Positions 26,823-35,053 of a stretch of DNA of 42,304 bases are shown piece after piece. The translations under genes and the position numbers were made by a program. The DNA is from Bradyrhizobium campsiandrae (lineage in GTDB: Bacteria > Pseudomonadota > Alphaproteobacteria > Rhizobiales > Xanthobacteraceae). Positions within the stretch are counted from its first letter, which is position 1. The number at the start of each line of letters is the position of its first letter. The notes beneath the pieces are model-generated. The model was not told where the DNA came from. It did not search any database and saw only the letters and a program-made list of their open reading frames with translations. Location of the stretch: positions 1-42,304 of the forward strand of contig NZ_JAANIH010000074.1 in NCBI RefSeq assembly GCF_014529705.1, given 5' to 3'.

Positions 26823-28085
26823 ATGCGGCTCGGGCTCATTGCAACGATGGCGGCTCTGATGCTTGGACAGGCGGCAGCCAAGGATGTGTTATCGGGCGCG
26901 AGCCTCTATGCCGACGTGACGCGCTACGCCTCCTTCGGCCTGCACCGCTTCGGCTCATCAGGCGATCGCGCTACGGCCGACTGGATTGCCGCCGAGCTGG
27001 CCGGTGCCGGCTTCGCCGTCAAGTTCCAACCTGTCGTGCTCGGCCGGCAATATGTCGTGGAGAAGGCCAGCGCGGCTGCGGCCGGCACGGTGGTCGAGGC
27101 GACGCCGTTCTGGTGGCCGCCGGAGGACAAAGCGAGCTTCCATCTCTCCGCGCCGCTCGTGCGTGAGGGCGACGTTGCCGGAAAAATTCTCATGCTTGAT
27201 CTGCCGTTTGATCGCGGCGCCTATCTCGGTCCCGCTCATCGGGCCGCGATCGCCGAAGCCGCGGCGAAGAAGCCTGCGGCCCTCCTGCTGATGATCGGCA
27301 ATCCCGCCGACGACCGCTTCGCCTACAATGTCACGCAAGAGGACGCGCCCTGGCCGGTGCCGGTGATGGTGGTCGGCGCCAAGGCGCGCGGTCCATTCGA
27401 GCGGGCGCTCGCGTCAGGCGCGGCGGTGACGTTCGACGCGACAGGGCATTACGATCGCAACGTCGCCGGTCGCAACGTCATCGCCGAGACCGGCATCGGT
27501 CGCGGGCCGACCATTGTTGTCTCCACGCCGATGACGGGCTGGTATTCCTGCGTCTGCGAGCGCGGACCCGGCATCGCCAATTTCCTCGCGCTGGCGCGCA
27601 CGGCGGCTGCGGAGAAATGGCCGGCGCATTTCGTCTTCGTTGCCACCGCCGGCCACGAGATCGGCCATGGCGGGATGGAGCTTTTCCTGAAAGATGGCGC
27701 GCCGACGCCAAAGCAGACGCTGGCCTGGATTCATTTCGGCTCGTCGAACGCCTGCTACGCCTATGCGGAAGGCGCGCGCACCAATCGAATCGAGGAGGAG
27801 CGCTATCTGGTGCTGAGCAAGTCGGCCGTCGCGCTGACCGACGAGACCTTTGCGGCGGTTAAGGCCAAACGCCTGGTGACGGAGAAGCAGGCGGTCGGCG
27901 AATTGCGCGACGTGCACGCGGCGGGCTACGCCAATTTCCTCGGCATGGCCGGCCGCCATCAAACCTTCCACACGCCTGCGGATAATCTCGCGGCAACCGG
28001 GCCCGAGATCCTCGAGCCGGTTGCCCGCGCCTTCGTCGATGCCGTGCGGAAGATCATTGAACGCGGCGACGCCGCGTTCAAATAG
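26823..28085 (+). CDS. Exported M28-like metallopeptidase homologue with partly changed active site
   Basis: The 420 residues have a signal peptide (MRLGLIATMAALMLGQAAA), a PA-like inserted domain (about 90-210) and an M28 aminopeptidase-like core. Compared with the family, the first zinc-binding His (in HxDS) is missing, replaced by STPMTGW. The bridging Asp region reads CERGPGIANFLALAR, with Glu where Asp is usual. The catalytic-base/metal pair Glu-Glu is His-Glu in AGHEIGHGGME. The final His is kept in TFHTPADN. It may be an altered or inactive peptidase. GGAG about eight bases before the ATG supports the start. It probably shares a transcript with the CHAT gene. Confidence 0.72.
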   Translation: MRLGLIATMAALMLGQAAAKDVLSGASLYADVTRYASFGLHRFGSSGDRATADWIAAELAGAGFAVKFQPVVLGRQYVVEKASAAAAGTVVEATPFWWPPEDKASFHLSAPLVREGDVAGKILMLDLPFDRGAYLGPAHRAAIAEAAAKKPAALLLMIGNPADDRFAYNVTQEDAPWPVPVMVVGAKARGPFERALASGAAVTFDATGHYDRNVAGRNVIAETGIGRGPTIVVSTPMTGWYSCVCERGPGIANFLALARTAAAEKWPAHFVFVATAGHEIGHGGMELFLKDGAPTPKQTLAWIHFGSSNACYAYAEGARTNRIEEERYLVLSKSAVALTDETFAAVKAKRLVTEKQAVGELRDVHAAGYANFLGMAGRHQTFHTPADNLAATGPEILEPVARAFVDAVRKIIERGDAAFK

Positions 28086-28087
28086 CC

Positions 28088-28873
28088 TCAGTTCTGGTAG
28101 TAGTAATTGCGCGGCTGATAATACTGGCGCGGCTGCTGCTGCTGATAATAATAGCCCTGCTGGCCACCCTGGTCGTAATAGGGCTGCTGTTGCGGCAGCT
28201 GCTGGTAGGCCTGCGTGCCATAGGGGCGGGTGATCGGACGCGGCGCCGGGTAGCGCGCGCCGGTGTCGCTGCCGTCGGCGGGATAGATGTAGTTGTCATC
28301 CTGGGGCATGTAGCGGCGCGCGGGCTGCATCGGCGGCGTCAGATTCACGGGGTCGCCCGATGTCGCGTACTGCTCCTCGGCGGGCTGCTGGGTGCGGGCC
28401 ATGGCCGTGGGGTTGCGACCGCGCGGGTTGCGGGCCAGCGCCACCTGCGCCGAGCCGGTCAGCGTCACCGTGGTGTTGAGCACGCCCTGCTCCTGGACCA
28501 GCGCATAGAGCGTCGAGGCGTTCTGACGCGACAGCCGCACGCAGCCATGCGAGGCGGGCGTACCCAATCGCCCCACCGAGTCGGTGCCGTGAATGGCGTG
28601 CCCGGCCTTGGTGAAGAAGATCGAGTGCGGCATCGGCGCGTCGTCGAATTCCTTGGAGTAGTGATCCTCTTCCATGCGGAAGGCGCGGAACGAGCCGGCC
28701 GGCGTCTCGCGCGAGGGGATGCCTGTCGACACCGGCCAGTGGTAGCGGGTGACGCCGTCGACCACGACGGTCATCTGCTGATTGTCCTTGTCGACGGTGA
28801 TGTCGACCTTGGCCTGCGCGTTGCCCGCGCTCAAAAGCATCAGCGAGGTGAAAGCGATAAAAAATGAACGCAT
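28088..28873 (-). CDS. L,D-transpeptidase (YkuD family) with Gln/Tyr-rich tail
   Basis: YkuD enzymes form 3-3 cross-links in peptidoglycan or attach proteins to it, in the periplasm. From the ATG at 28873 the protein has 261 residues: a signal peptide (MRSFFIAFTSLMLLSAGNAQA), then the catalytic domain at about 22-135 with HGTDSVGRLG and SHGCVRLS, the nucleophile being Cys111. The last ~120 residues are low-complexity, turning into Pro/Gln/Tyr repeats (QQQPYYDQGGQQGYYYQ). The frame also reads from a GTG at 28900, but the ATG gives a proper signal peptide. It converges on the M28-like gene, with two bases between the stops. Confidence 0.93.
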   Translation of the reverse strand: MRSFFIAFTSLMLLSAGNAQAKVDITVDKDNQQMTVVVDGVTRYHWPVSTGIPSRETPAGSFRAFRMEEDHYSKEFDDAPMPHSIFFTKAGHAIHGTDSVGRLGTPASHGCVRLSRQNASTLYALVQEQGVLNTTVTLTGSAQVALARNPRGRNPTAMARTQQPAEEQYATSGDPVNLTPPMQPARRYMPQDDNYIYPADGSDTGARYPAPRPITRPYGTQAYQQLPQQQPYYDQGGQQGYYYQQQQPRQYYQPRNYYYQN

Positions 28874-28902
28874 CTGACGTCTGGCCTCCGGCCTTTTCAC
28901 GC

Positions 28903-28953
28903 TAGAGCATGACCTGGAAAAGCGTGGAGCGGTTTTCCGAAAAGATCAGGCTC
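28903..28953. repeat. Short dispersed repeat upstream of the L,D-transpeptidase gene
   Basis: The segment TAGAGCATGACCTGGAAAAG...TTTTCCGAAAAGATCAGGCTC has outer GAGC/GCTC and inner GGAAAA/TTTTCC inverted arms. It matches a roughly 50-bp repeat (GAGCATGATCCGGAAAAGTG-type) common between genes in Bradyrhizobium and other Rhizobiales. It lies in the 5' leader of the transpeptidase gene. Confidence 0.75.
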
Positions 28954-29258
28954 AGACAATAACACCGCGGCTCTCCGTCCCCCGGCGTGCATTATGCCTG
29001 TGATCCGGCTTTCGTTCCAGCTTCGTGCCAAGCTAACCTTCCTGCCATCGTTAACGTGATGCCGGACGTAAGCAAGGCCGCTTTGGGCCGCGCATGCCCT
29101 GAGGGTGCTGACATTTTCGCGAGCGGCGGATGCGTTCACATCGCCGACAATTCGTCACAAAGCCGCAACCATTTGGCCGCTTCGGGCGTTGATCGTGACC
29201 TGCCCGACAGGCGGCTTTCGCCGCCGTCATTCCCGCCACCATTGCTTTGGGATCGAAG
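28954..29258. other. Non-coding gap
   Basis: Between the dispersed repeat and the small glycine-rich protein gene I see no supported gene. Short open frames have no ribosome-binding site or recognisable product. The only dyad noted is a weak GGCGGCTTTCGCCGCC near 29210. Promoters for both divergent neighbours should lie here, but I cannot place them. Confidence 0.4.
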
Positions 29259-29579
29259 ATGAACGAAGCCCGTATCGCAGCCTTGCCGGCCGGCCTGCCC
29301 GTCCGCCTGCTGTTCGCTGCCGCCGCCATCCTCTTGGCTTTGCTGTCGCTGCCGCATCCAGGTCACGCCCAGGGCATCGTGCGCGGCGCCCAGGAAGGCT
29401 CCTATGAAGGCAACAGGATTGCCGGACCCGTGGGCGGCGCGGTCGGAGGCGTCGTCGGTGCCGGTGTCGGCGGCGCTGTTGGCGCGGTCGAAGGCGTTTT
29501 CGGGATTCCCCACCATCGCTACTATCGCCACTGCCACGGCTATTATGACGGCTACCACCGCTTCCGTTGCTATCGGTGA
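29259..29579 (+). CDS. Small exported glycine-zipper protein, unknown function
   Basis: The 106-residue product has a signal peptide (VRLLFAAAAILLALLSLP, ending GHA). A glycine-zipper stretch follows (GPVGGAVGGVVGAGVGGAVG, about residues 57-76), and the short tail is rich in His, Tyr and Arg with two Cys (HHRYYRHCHGYYDGY). Glycine zippers usually mean membrane association or oligomer packing. It is a common type of small rhizobial envelope protein, but no function can be given. The gene downstream is convergent, with 30 bp between. Confidence 0.75.
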   Translation: MNEARIAALPAGLPVRLLFAAAAILLALLSLPHPGHAQGIVRGAQEGSYEGNRIAGPVGGAVGGVVGAGVGGAVGAVEGVFGIPHHRYYRHCHGYYDGYHRFRCYR

Positions 29580-29609
29580 CGTCGCGCCATCCGGCCTCCA
29601 GACCTGCAA

Positions 29610-30371
29610 TCAGTTCTTCAGCCGATAGCCGGTGCGGAAAATCCACCAGATCACGGCGAGGCAGATCGCCAGAAACGCCCCGGTCATGCCGATGCTGACG
29701 GACACGCTGACATCGGCAATCTCATAGAAGCTCCAGCGGAAGCCCGAGATCAGATAGACCACCGGGTTGAGCAGTGCCACGGTGCGCCAGGTCGGCGGCA
29801 GCATGTCGATGGAATAGAAGCTGCCGCCGAGGAAGGTCAGCGGCGTCACCACCAGCATCGGGATCATCTGCAACTTTTCGAAGCCGTCGGCCCAGATGCC
29901 GATGATGAAGCCGAACAGGCTGAACGTCACCGCCGTCAGCACCAGAAAGGCCAGCATCCAGATCGGATGGTGGATATGCAACGGGACGAAGAGCCCGGCC
30001 GTCGCCAGAATGATCAGGCCCAGGATGATCGACTTGGTCGCGGCGGCGCCGACATAGCCGAGCACGATCTCGAAAGAGGAGATCGGCGCCGACAGGATCT
30101 CGTAGATCGTGCCGGTGAATTTCGGGAAGTAGATGCCGAACGAGGCATTGGCGATGCTCTGCGTCAGCACCGAGAGCATGATCAGGCCCGGCACGATGAA
30201 GGTGCCGTAGCTGACGCCCTCGACCTGGCTGATGCGCGAGCCGATCGCGGCGCCGAACACCACGAAATAGAGCGAGGTCGAAACGACCGGCGAGACGATG
30301 CTTTGCAGCAGCGTGCGCCAGGTACGCGCCATTTCGAACAGATAGATGGCGCGGATGGCGCGGTGGTTCAT
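29610..30371 (-). CDS. ABC-2 type transporter permease
   Basis: The 253-residue integral membrane protein has about six hydrophobic segments. It begins MNHRAIRAIYLFEMARTWRT, then IVSPVVSTSLYFVVFGAAIG. The ABC-2 signature region is PLTFLGGSFYSIDMLPPTWR, with LLNPVVYLISGFRW. The ATG at 30371 overlaps the stop of the ATPase gene by four bases (ATGA), so the two are translationally coupled. The pair resembles the YadG/YadH exporter type. The reading frame continues open far upstream, but that part is only the shadow of the ATPase gene. Confidence 0.93.
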   Translation of the reverse strand: MNHRAIRAIYLFEMARTWRTLLQSIVSPVVSTSLYFVVFGAAIGSRISQVEGVSYGTFIVPGLIMLSVLTQSIANASFGIYFPKFTGTIYEILSAPISSFEIVLGYVGAAATKSIILGLIILATAGLFVPLHIHHPIWMLAFLVLTAVTFSLFGFIIGIWADGFEKLQMIPMLVVTPLTFLGGSFYSIDMLPPTWRTVALLNPVVYLISGFRWSFYEIADVSVSVSIGMTGAFLAICLAVIWWIFRTGYRLKN

Positions 30372-31291
30372 GACGTCCTCACGAGGTCGACGAAGATGTC
30401 CTCGAGCGACGATTGGGTCGTGTCGAGATCGTTGAAGCGGATGCCGGCAGTGCGGAGGTCGCCGAGCAGGCTGGTGATGCCGGTGCGCTCCCCCTTGGTG
30501 TCGTAGTCGTAGACCAGCGTCGCGCCGCTGTCGCAGAGATCGAGCTTGTAGTGGGCCAGGCTCTCGGGCAGCGCGCCGAGCTTGCTCTGCAGATGCAACG
30601 TCAGCCGCTTCTTGCCGAGCTTCTGCATCAAGGTCGCCTTGTCCTCGACCAGCACGATCTCGCCCTTGTTGATGACGCCGATGCGGTCCGCCATCTCCTC
30701 GGCCTCCTCGATGTAATGCGTGGTAAGGATGATGGTGACGCCGGATTGCTGGAGCGTGCGGACCACCTCCCACATGCCCTTGCGCAGCTCGACGTCGACG
30801 CCGGCGGTCGGCTCGTCGAGGAACAGGATCTGCGGCTCGTGCGAGAGCGCCTTCGCGATCATCACGCGCCGCTTCATGCCGCCCGAGAGCGTGATGATCT
30901 TGCTGTCCTTCTTGTCCCAGAGCGAGAGGTCCTTCAATACCTTCTCGATATGGGCGGGGTTCTTCGGCTTGCCGAACAGCCCGCGGGAGAAGCTCACCGT
31001 CGCCCACACGCTCTCGAAGGCGTCGGTGTGCAATTCCTGGGGCACGAGGCCGATCAGCGAACGTGCCTTGCGGTAGGAGGTCTGAATGTCCTCGCCGCCG
31101 ACCAGGACGCGCCCCTCGCTCGGATTGGCGATGCCGCAGATGATCGAGATCAGCGTGGTCTTGCCCGCGCCATTCGGCCCGAGCAGCGCGAAAATCTCGC
31201 CGCGCTTGATGTCGAGATTGACGTTCTTGAGCGCCTTGAAGCCGGACCCATAGGTCTTCGACAGGTCGGCGACGGAAATGATGGAGGACAT
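30368..31291 (-). CDS. ABC transporter ATP-binding protein
   Basis: The 307-residue ATPase energises the ABC-2 permease encoded next to it. Walker A is GPNGAGKTT near residue 38, the Q-loop is GLVPQELHTD, the ABC signature is LSGGMKRRV, Walker B is ILFLDEPTAGVD and the H-loop is ILTTHYIEEAEEMADRI. A C-terminal extension of about 80 residues follows, as in DrrA/CcmA-like proteins. The start is set at 31291 (MSSIISVADLSKTYG). The frame stays open to 31414, but those codons (MRPFFSRQLRAG...) have no family match. The substrate is unknown. Confidence 0.94.
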   Translation of the reverse strand: MSSIISVADLSKTYGSGFKALKNVNLDIKRGEIFALLGPNGAGKTTLISIICGIANPSEGRVLVGGEDIQTSYRKARSLIGLVPQELHTDAFESVWATVSFSRGLFGKPKNPAHIEKVLKDLSLWDKKDSKIITLSGGMKRRVMIAKALSHEPQILFLDEPTAGVDVELRKGMWEVVRTLQQSGVTIILTTHYIEEAEEMADRIGVINKGEIVLVEDKATLMQKLGKKRLTLHLQSKLGALPESLAHYKLDLCDSGATLVYDYDTKGERTGITSLLGDLRTAGIRFNDLDTTQSSLEDIFVDLVRTS

Positions 31292-31572
31292 GGTGGCCGG
31301 GTGGGATGGGGAAGGGGACGCCGAAAACCACCCTCTGGCGGGCGGAGACGAGCGGAGCCCTGAAATAGGAATGGCGTTGCCCGCCCGCAATTGGCGGGAG
31401 AAAAATGGTCTCAAAACAGGCCCTTCGGTGGCAGGTTTCGGGCAAGTGTTGCGCGATGGTCACGGATTGCAGCGAAGATGGCCGTTCACGCGGCTCTTTG
31501 TTGCGTCTGCGAGCGGGCCGTGGCTACGATTCCGGCCAATCGCGAAGCGTATTGTCCCCAAGGAAACAATCG

Positions 31573-32286
31573 ATGAGACCGAACGGCCGTCACACCGCCG
31601 ACACCAGCCAATTGTCTACCCTCCGCATGTGGGGGATCTGCCTGCTGTTGCTGTCAGCTGTTGCCATGAGCCCGACCACCGCCAAGGCGGCGCCGAGCCA
31701 GGCCGCGGCGACGACGCATGTCTATCTGCTGCGCGGCGTGCTCAACATCTTCTCGCTCGGGCTCGACACCATCGGTGCGCGCCTCGAGGCCCAGGGCATC
31801 CCGGTGACCGTCGCGAACTTCGTGTCCTGGTCCTCGCTCGCCGATGAGGCCGCGGCAAATTACAGGGCTGGCCGGCTCAAGACCATCGTGCTGGTCGGGC
31901 ACTCCTCGGGCGCAACCGCGCTGCCCGACATGATCGCCAAGCTCAACCAGCTCGGGGTGCCCGTGAAGCTCGCGATCGGGCTCGATTCGGTGTTCAAGAC
32001 CAGGCTGTCGACCGGCGCCGAGCGTTACATCAACATCTATATCGGCGACGGTCCCGGCGAGCCGGTACGCGCCGCGGCCGGCCTCCGCGGCAAGCTCGAC
32101 AATGTCGATGTGCGCGGCACCGGCGTCGGCCACATCACCATCGACAAGAACGAAGCGATCCAGCGCCGCGTCATCGCCGAGATCGACGCCGCAATCGCCC
32201 GCTCGCGCGGTCCGGCTGGACCGGTCGCCGAGCCCGGCGCGCCGCGTGCCGCGCGCGCGGCGGCTGTGACTCCGGCGAGGAACTGA
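31573..32286 (+). CDS. Exported alpha/beta-hydrolase-like protein (paralogue of the gene at 35256)
   Basis: The 237-residue protein has a signal sequence (about 18-39, MWGICLLLLSAVAM...AKA) and a compact alpha/beta-hydrolase core. It starts THVYLLRGVLNIFSLGLDTI, with the nucleophile elbow VGHSSG (Ser111), then GLDSVF (Asp138) and GVGHITID (His187), which could form a Ser-Asp-His triad. The C-terminus is Ala/Pro/Arg-rich. AAGGA a few bases upstream supports the ATG at 31573. The same blocks occur in the same order in the protein at 35256. Substrate unknown. It ends at a strong hairpin terminator shared with the MarR gene. Confidence 0.75.
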   Translation: MRPNGRHTADTSQLSTLRMWGICLLLLSAVAMSPTTAKAAPSQAAATTHVYLLRGVLNIFSLGLDTIGARLEAQGIPVTVANFVSWSSLADEAAANYRAGRLKTIVLVGHSSGATALPDMIAKLNQLGVPVKLAIGLDSVFKTRLSTGAERYINIYIGDGPGEPVRAAAGLRGKLDNVDVRGTGVGHITIDKNEAIQRRVIAEIDAAIARSRGPAGPVAEPGAPRAARAAAVTPARN

Positions 32287-32315
32287 CGCTGGTCGCCTGT
32301 AACGGCTGACGTGAT

Positions 32316-32355
32316 AAAGCCGCCGCCGACTTGAGTGTCGGCGGCGGCTTTGTCT
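32316..32355. terminator. Bidirectional intrinsic terminator
   Basis: A perfect 15-bp stem (AAAGCCGCCGCCGAC at 32316-32330, GTCGGCGGCGGCTTT at 32337-32351) closes a six-base loop. It lies between the converging ends of the hydrolase gene (stop 32286) and the MarR gene (stop 32385). The A-rich left edge suits termination from the minus strand as well. Confidence 0.88.
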
Positions 32356-32384
32356 TGCCTGCACGTGGATTGCCGCGACGGCGC

Positions 32385-32846
32385 TCAGTCCTCGGATGAA
32401 CTCGGCCTGATGTCACCGACGACCATGCCTCGCAAGGCTCCCCGCAGCACGGCGACATTATTCGCCCCGTTCAGCTGCTCGAACTCCCGCTGGGCACGCT
32501 GCCAAAGCGGGGCGGCCCTGTCGTGCAGACGATGGCCGGCATCGGTGAGCTCGATGAGGCGGCTTCGTCCATCGGTGGGCGAGGGCCGGATACGGACCAG
32601 GCCATCACGTTCCAGGAAGCCGACCATCTTGCCCATTGCGGTGCGTTCGATGTCGAGCTGCTCGGCGAGCGCATTGACGGCGGCGCTCCCGAGTTCGTTC
32701 AGCGCTGCCAAAGTGAGGAATTGCGTGATGCGCAGGCCAGCCGGTTCGAGGTGAGCGTCGTAGAAGCGCGAAATCTGCCGGTTCGCCTTCCTCATGGCGG
32801 AGCAGTTGCATTGATCGATTCCCAGAGGCTTGTTCACCGGCAACAT
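32385..32846 (-). CDS. MarR family transcriptional regulator
   Basis: The 153-residue protein is a winged-helix repressor type, usually a dimer that releases DNA on binding a small ligand or on oxidation. The recognition-helix region is LAEQLDIERTAMGKMVGFLERDGLV and the wing is RIRPSPTDGRSRLIELTDAG. Two Cys near the N-terminus (QCNCS) could be redox or metal sensors. I set the start at 32846 because GGAG lies eight bases upstream. The frame continues to 32990, overlapping the end of the SDR gene. It is the last gene of a four-gene minus-strand unit, and likely regulates it through the palindromes at 35024 and 35054. Confidence 0.88.
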   Translation of the reverse strand: MLPVNKPLGIDQCNCSAMRKANRQISRFYDAHLEPAGLRITQFLTLAALNELGSAAVNALAEQLDIERTAMGKMVGFLERDGLVRIRPSPTDGRSRLIELTDAGHRLHDRAAPLWQRAQREFEQLNGANNVAVLRGALRGMVVGDIRPSSSED

Positions 32847-32943
32847 CTCCTTGTCTCCATCGATTCTCATCAATGGCCCGCGCGGCGAATATAGGCGCGG
32901 CGCGGGCACAGCGATATTCTGGAAACCCTCCTCAAAACGCTTC

Positions 32944-33657
32944 TCAAAATCCTTGCGGCGGGGTGATGTAGCCGGGTTCCTCGGCCGCAAGCGTGCTCTT
33001 CAGCACCACCGTTCCCTTGTCGGCCATCACCTCGCTCTTGCCGGCGGCGAGGGCGTCATAGGTCTGGCTCACCACGTCCGCAGGGCTCGCCTTCGGCACG
33101 TCAATGCCGTTGGTCAGGTCGGTGTCGACGAACCCGACATGCAGGCCGAGAACCTGGATGCCGCGATCGCGCAAGTGGAAGCGAAGCTGGTTGGTGTAGC
33201 TCCAGGCCGCGGCTTTCGAGGCGGCATAGGGCGCCAGGATCGGCCGCGGCAGCCAGACGATGTCGGAGAGCACGTTGATGATGGCCGCGTTCGGCTTCGT
33301 CGACAGGTTCGGCTCGAAGGCCTGCGTGACGCGCACGACGCCGTAATAATTGGTGTCGAACAGGCGCTCCGATTGCGCCACGACGTCGGTCGACAGCGGC
33401 CCCTCGATCAGGGCGGCGATGCCGGCGTTGTTGATCAGCACCGTCGTATCGGCCGCCAGCTTGGCGGCGGCGGCGATCGATGCCGGATCGGTAACGTCGA
33501 TCTTCACCGGGATGAGGCCGGGCTCGCTGAAGCCGTCGGTCTTGCGCATGCCCGCATAGACCTTGGCCGCACCGCGGCGGCGCGCCTCGCGTGCAAAGGC
33601 CAGACCCAGGCCGCGATTGGCACCAGTGATGAAGACGGTTGCGTTCTTGATATCCAT
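32944..33657 (-). CDS. Short-chain dehydrogenase/reductase
   Basis: This is an NAD(P)-dependent oxidoreductase of 237 residues, a classical SDR. It has the cofactor motif TGANRGLG at residues 11-18, LINNAGIAAL, the catalytic Ser in INVLSD, and YAASKAA with the catalytic Tyr and Lys. The substrate is unknown. AAAGG about nine bases upstream supports the ATG. It lies 97 bp before the MarR gene and 58 bp after the NTF2-like gene, in the same direction, consistent with one transcript. Confidence 0.92.
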   Translation of the reverse strand: MDIKNATVFITGANRGLGLAFAREARRRGAAKVYAGMRKTDGFSEPGLIPVKIDVTDPASIAAAAKLAADTTVLINNAGIAALIEGPLSTDVVAQSERLFDTNYYGVVRVTQAFEPNLSTKPNAAIINVLSDIVWLPRPILAPYAASKAAAWSYTNQLRFHLRDRGIQVLGLHVGFVDTDLTNGIDVPKASPADVVSQTYDALAAGKSEVMADKGTVVLKSTLAAEEPGYITPPQGF

Positions 33658-33715
33658 GACAGTCTACCTTTCCAATGTCGTCGGAGGCTTGTTCGCGCCG
33701 CCGGCTTGTTTCGGT

Positions 33716-34090
33716 TCAGAGAAAGAGAGTTTCCGGCAGTTGCTTCGAAAGCCGCTCGCGCAAGCCGGTGGCGAGAGACAGCACCGCGCCGAGCGGACTC
33801 ATCCGCACGCTGACGCGCGGCACCGATCCGTCGGGATTGTGCTCGACGATGACGGAGGCGCTCAGCTTCTCTCCGCCGCTGAGCGCGGCCTCGTATTCGA
33901 GAACGAGTCGCGAGCCGACATTCTGTACAAACGTCGGTGTCTGCGACGCGTAGAAGGTGCCGACGGCATCGACAACGCGGCGGACGTTGTCGCGTCCGAT
34001 GACCGGGCCGCGCAGCACGGAGCTGACCAGCTCCGCGTCATCAGTCAGATCGTCGAGAAACGGGTGACGCTCGGTTTGTGAGTGGGACAT
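33716..34090 (-). CDS. NTF2-like (SnoaL-type) small protein
   Basis: The 124-residue protein has the cone-shaped NTF2-like pattern: HPFLDDLTDDAELVSSVLRGPVIGRDNVRRVV, which is typical of SnoaL-like and ketosteroid-isomerase-like domains, followed by beta-strand-rich sequence (SRLVLEYEAALSGG, SASVIVEHNPDGSV). No catalytic residue can be assigned. It lies 30 bp behind the NmrA-like gene and shares its direction. Partner enzymes in such units are often oxidoreductases, as here. Confidence 0.78.
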   Translation of the reverse strand: MSHSQTERHPFLDDLTDDAELVSSVLRGPVIGRDNVRRVVDAVGTFYASQTPTFVQNVGSRLVLEYEAALSGGEKLSASVIVEHNPDGSVPRVSVRMSPLGAVLSLATGLRERLSKQLPETLFL

Positions 34091-34120
34091 TTTCGAACCC
34101 CATATTGGCTTTGATCGTGT

Positions 34121-35002
34121 TCAGGCGAACACGGCGCGGTTCTGCGCGATGAATTGCCGGACCGAGAGCGGCGGCGTTCCCGTGATTTTCTCGACCGCAT
34201 CGTTGGTGCCCGAGAAAATGCCGTCGCGATAATTCTGGGCGACTTCGACCAGGTGCTGCACCAGGAACGGAGGAAACTTGTAGAGCTTCTCCATCTTCTC
34301 TTTGAACGCCGCGATCGAGGTCGGCGCGTAGTCGATCCGGGCGCCGAGCACCTCGCTCATCTCGGCGGCGATCTCGGTGTGGTTCATCTCCACCGGGCCG
34401 TGCAGCGGATAGATCTTGCCCTCATGGCCTTGCGGCTTGGCCAGCAGGTGGGCGATGACACGGCCCTGATCGTCGCTCGCGATCGGCGCGTGGCGTCCGT
34501 TCTCGAACGGAAATTCGATCTTCTTCTTCGCCCAGATCTCCTTGCCGAAATGCGGGTAGACCAGCCAGTCGGCAAAGAAGGTTGGGCGCAGATGCGTCGT
34601 CGCGACACCCGACCAGTCGAACACCCGTTCCGAAATCCAGTGATCCTGCGCCGCATGGCTCGCCGATTCCCGGCGTGCCGAGATCTGCGACATGTTGACG
34701 ATCGCGCCAACGCCGGCCTCCTTCGCCGCCTGGGCGAAATAGGCGGCGGCACCGATGATTCCGGGCGCGATCGGATGGAGGAAATAAGCAGAGTGGATGC
34801 CTTCCATGGCCGCGCGAATGGCATCGATGTCGGTGAAATCGCCGATGGCGATCTCGACCCCCCGCTGCCTCAGCGCCGCGGCCCGCTCGCCGTCCGAGCG
34901 CACATAGGCGCGCACCGTCTTGCCGATCCTCAGCAGTTCGTCGATGGCCGCGCCGCCGGTCCGGCCGGTCGCACCGCTAACCAGAATGGTCGCTTCGCTC
35001 AT
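34121..35002 (-). CDS. NmrA-like NAD(P)-binding protein
   Basis: The 293-residue protein is an atypical SDR of the NmrA / NAD(P)H:quinone oxidoreductase-like group. The N-terminal glycine motif is ILVSGATGRTGGAAIDELL, then RAYVRSDGERAAALRQRG with the usual Arg. The middle has AIVNMSQISARRE and THLRPTFFADW. AAGGAG at eight bases upstream gives a confident ATG. It is the first gene of the MarR-linked unit, and the palindromes at 35024-35071 lie in its promoter region. The substrate is unknown; it may be a redox sensor or a quinone/aldehyde reductase. Confidence 0.87.
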   Translation of the reverse strand: MSEATILVSGATGRTGGAAIDELLRIGKTVRAYVRSDGERAAALRQRGVEIAIGDFTDIDAIRAAMEGIHSAYFLHPIAPGIIGAAAYFAQAAKEAGVGAIVNMSQISARRESASHAAQDHWISERVFDWSGVATTHLRPTFFADWLVYPHFGKEIWAKKKIEFPFENGRHAPIASDDQGRVIAHLLAKPQGHEGKIYPLHGPVEMNHTEIAAEMSEVLGARIDYAPTSIAAFKEKMEKLYKFPPFLVQHLVEVAQNYRDGIFSGTNDAVEKITGTPPLSVRQFIAQNRAVFA

Positions 35003-35023
35003 GATACCGCTCCTTCATTCAGT

Positions 35024-35041
35024 TAAGAGCATATGCTCTTA
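35024..35041. promoter_or_regulatory. Perfect 18-bp palindrome, probable MarR operator 1
   Basis: TAAGAGCATATGCTCTTA is a perfect palindrome 21 bp upstream of the NmrA-like start codon. On the minus strand it lies just downstream of a TTGTCG that could be a -35 box, so a bound protein would block the promoter. Length and symmetry fit a MarR dimer site. Confidence 0.75.
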
Positions 35042-35053
35042 TTTACGACAATG

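Noticed and set aside
29610..31463. 617-codon minus-strand frame that seems to fuse an Arg-rich protein to the ABC permease
   Set aside because: The upstream part is an out-of-frame shadow of the ATPase gene. The permease starts at 30371 with an ATGA overlap, so there is no fusion.
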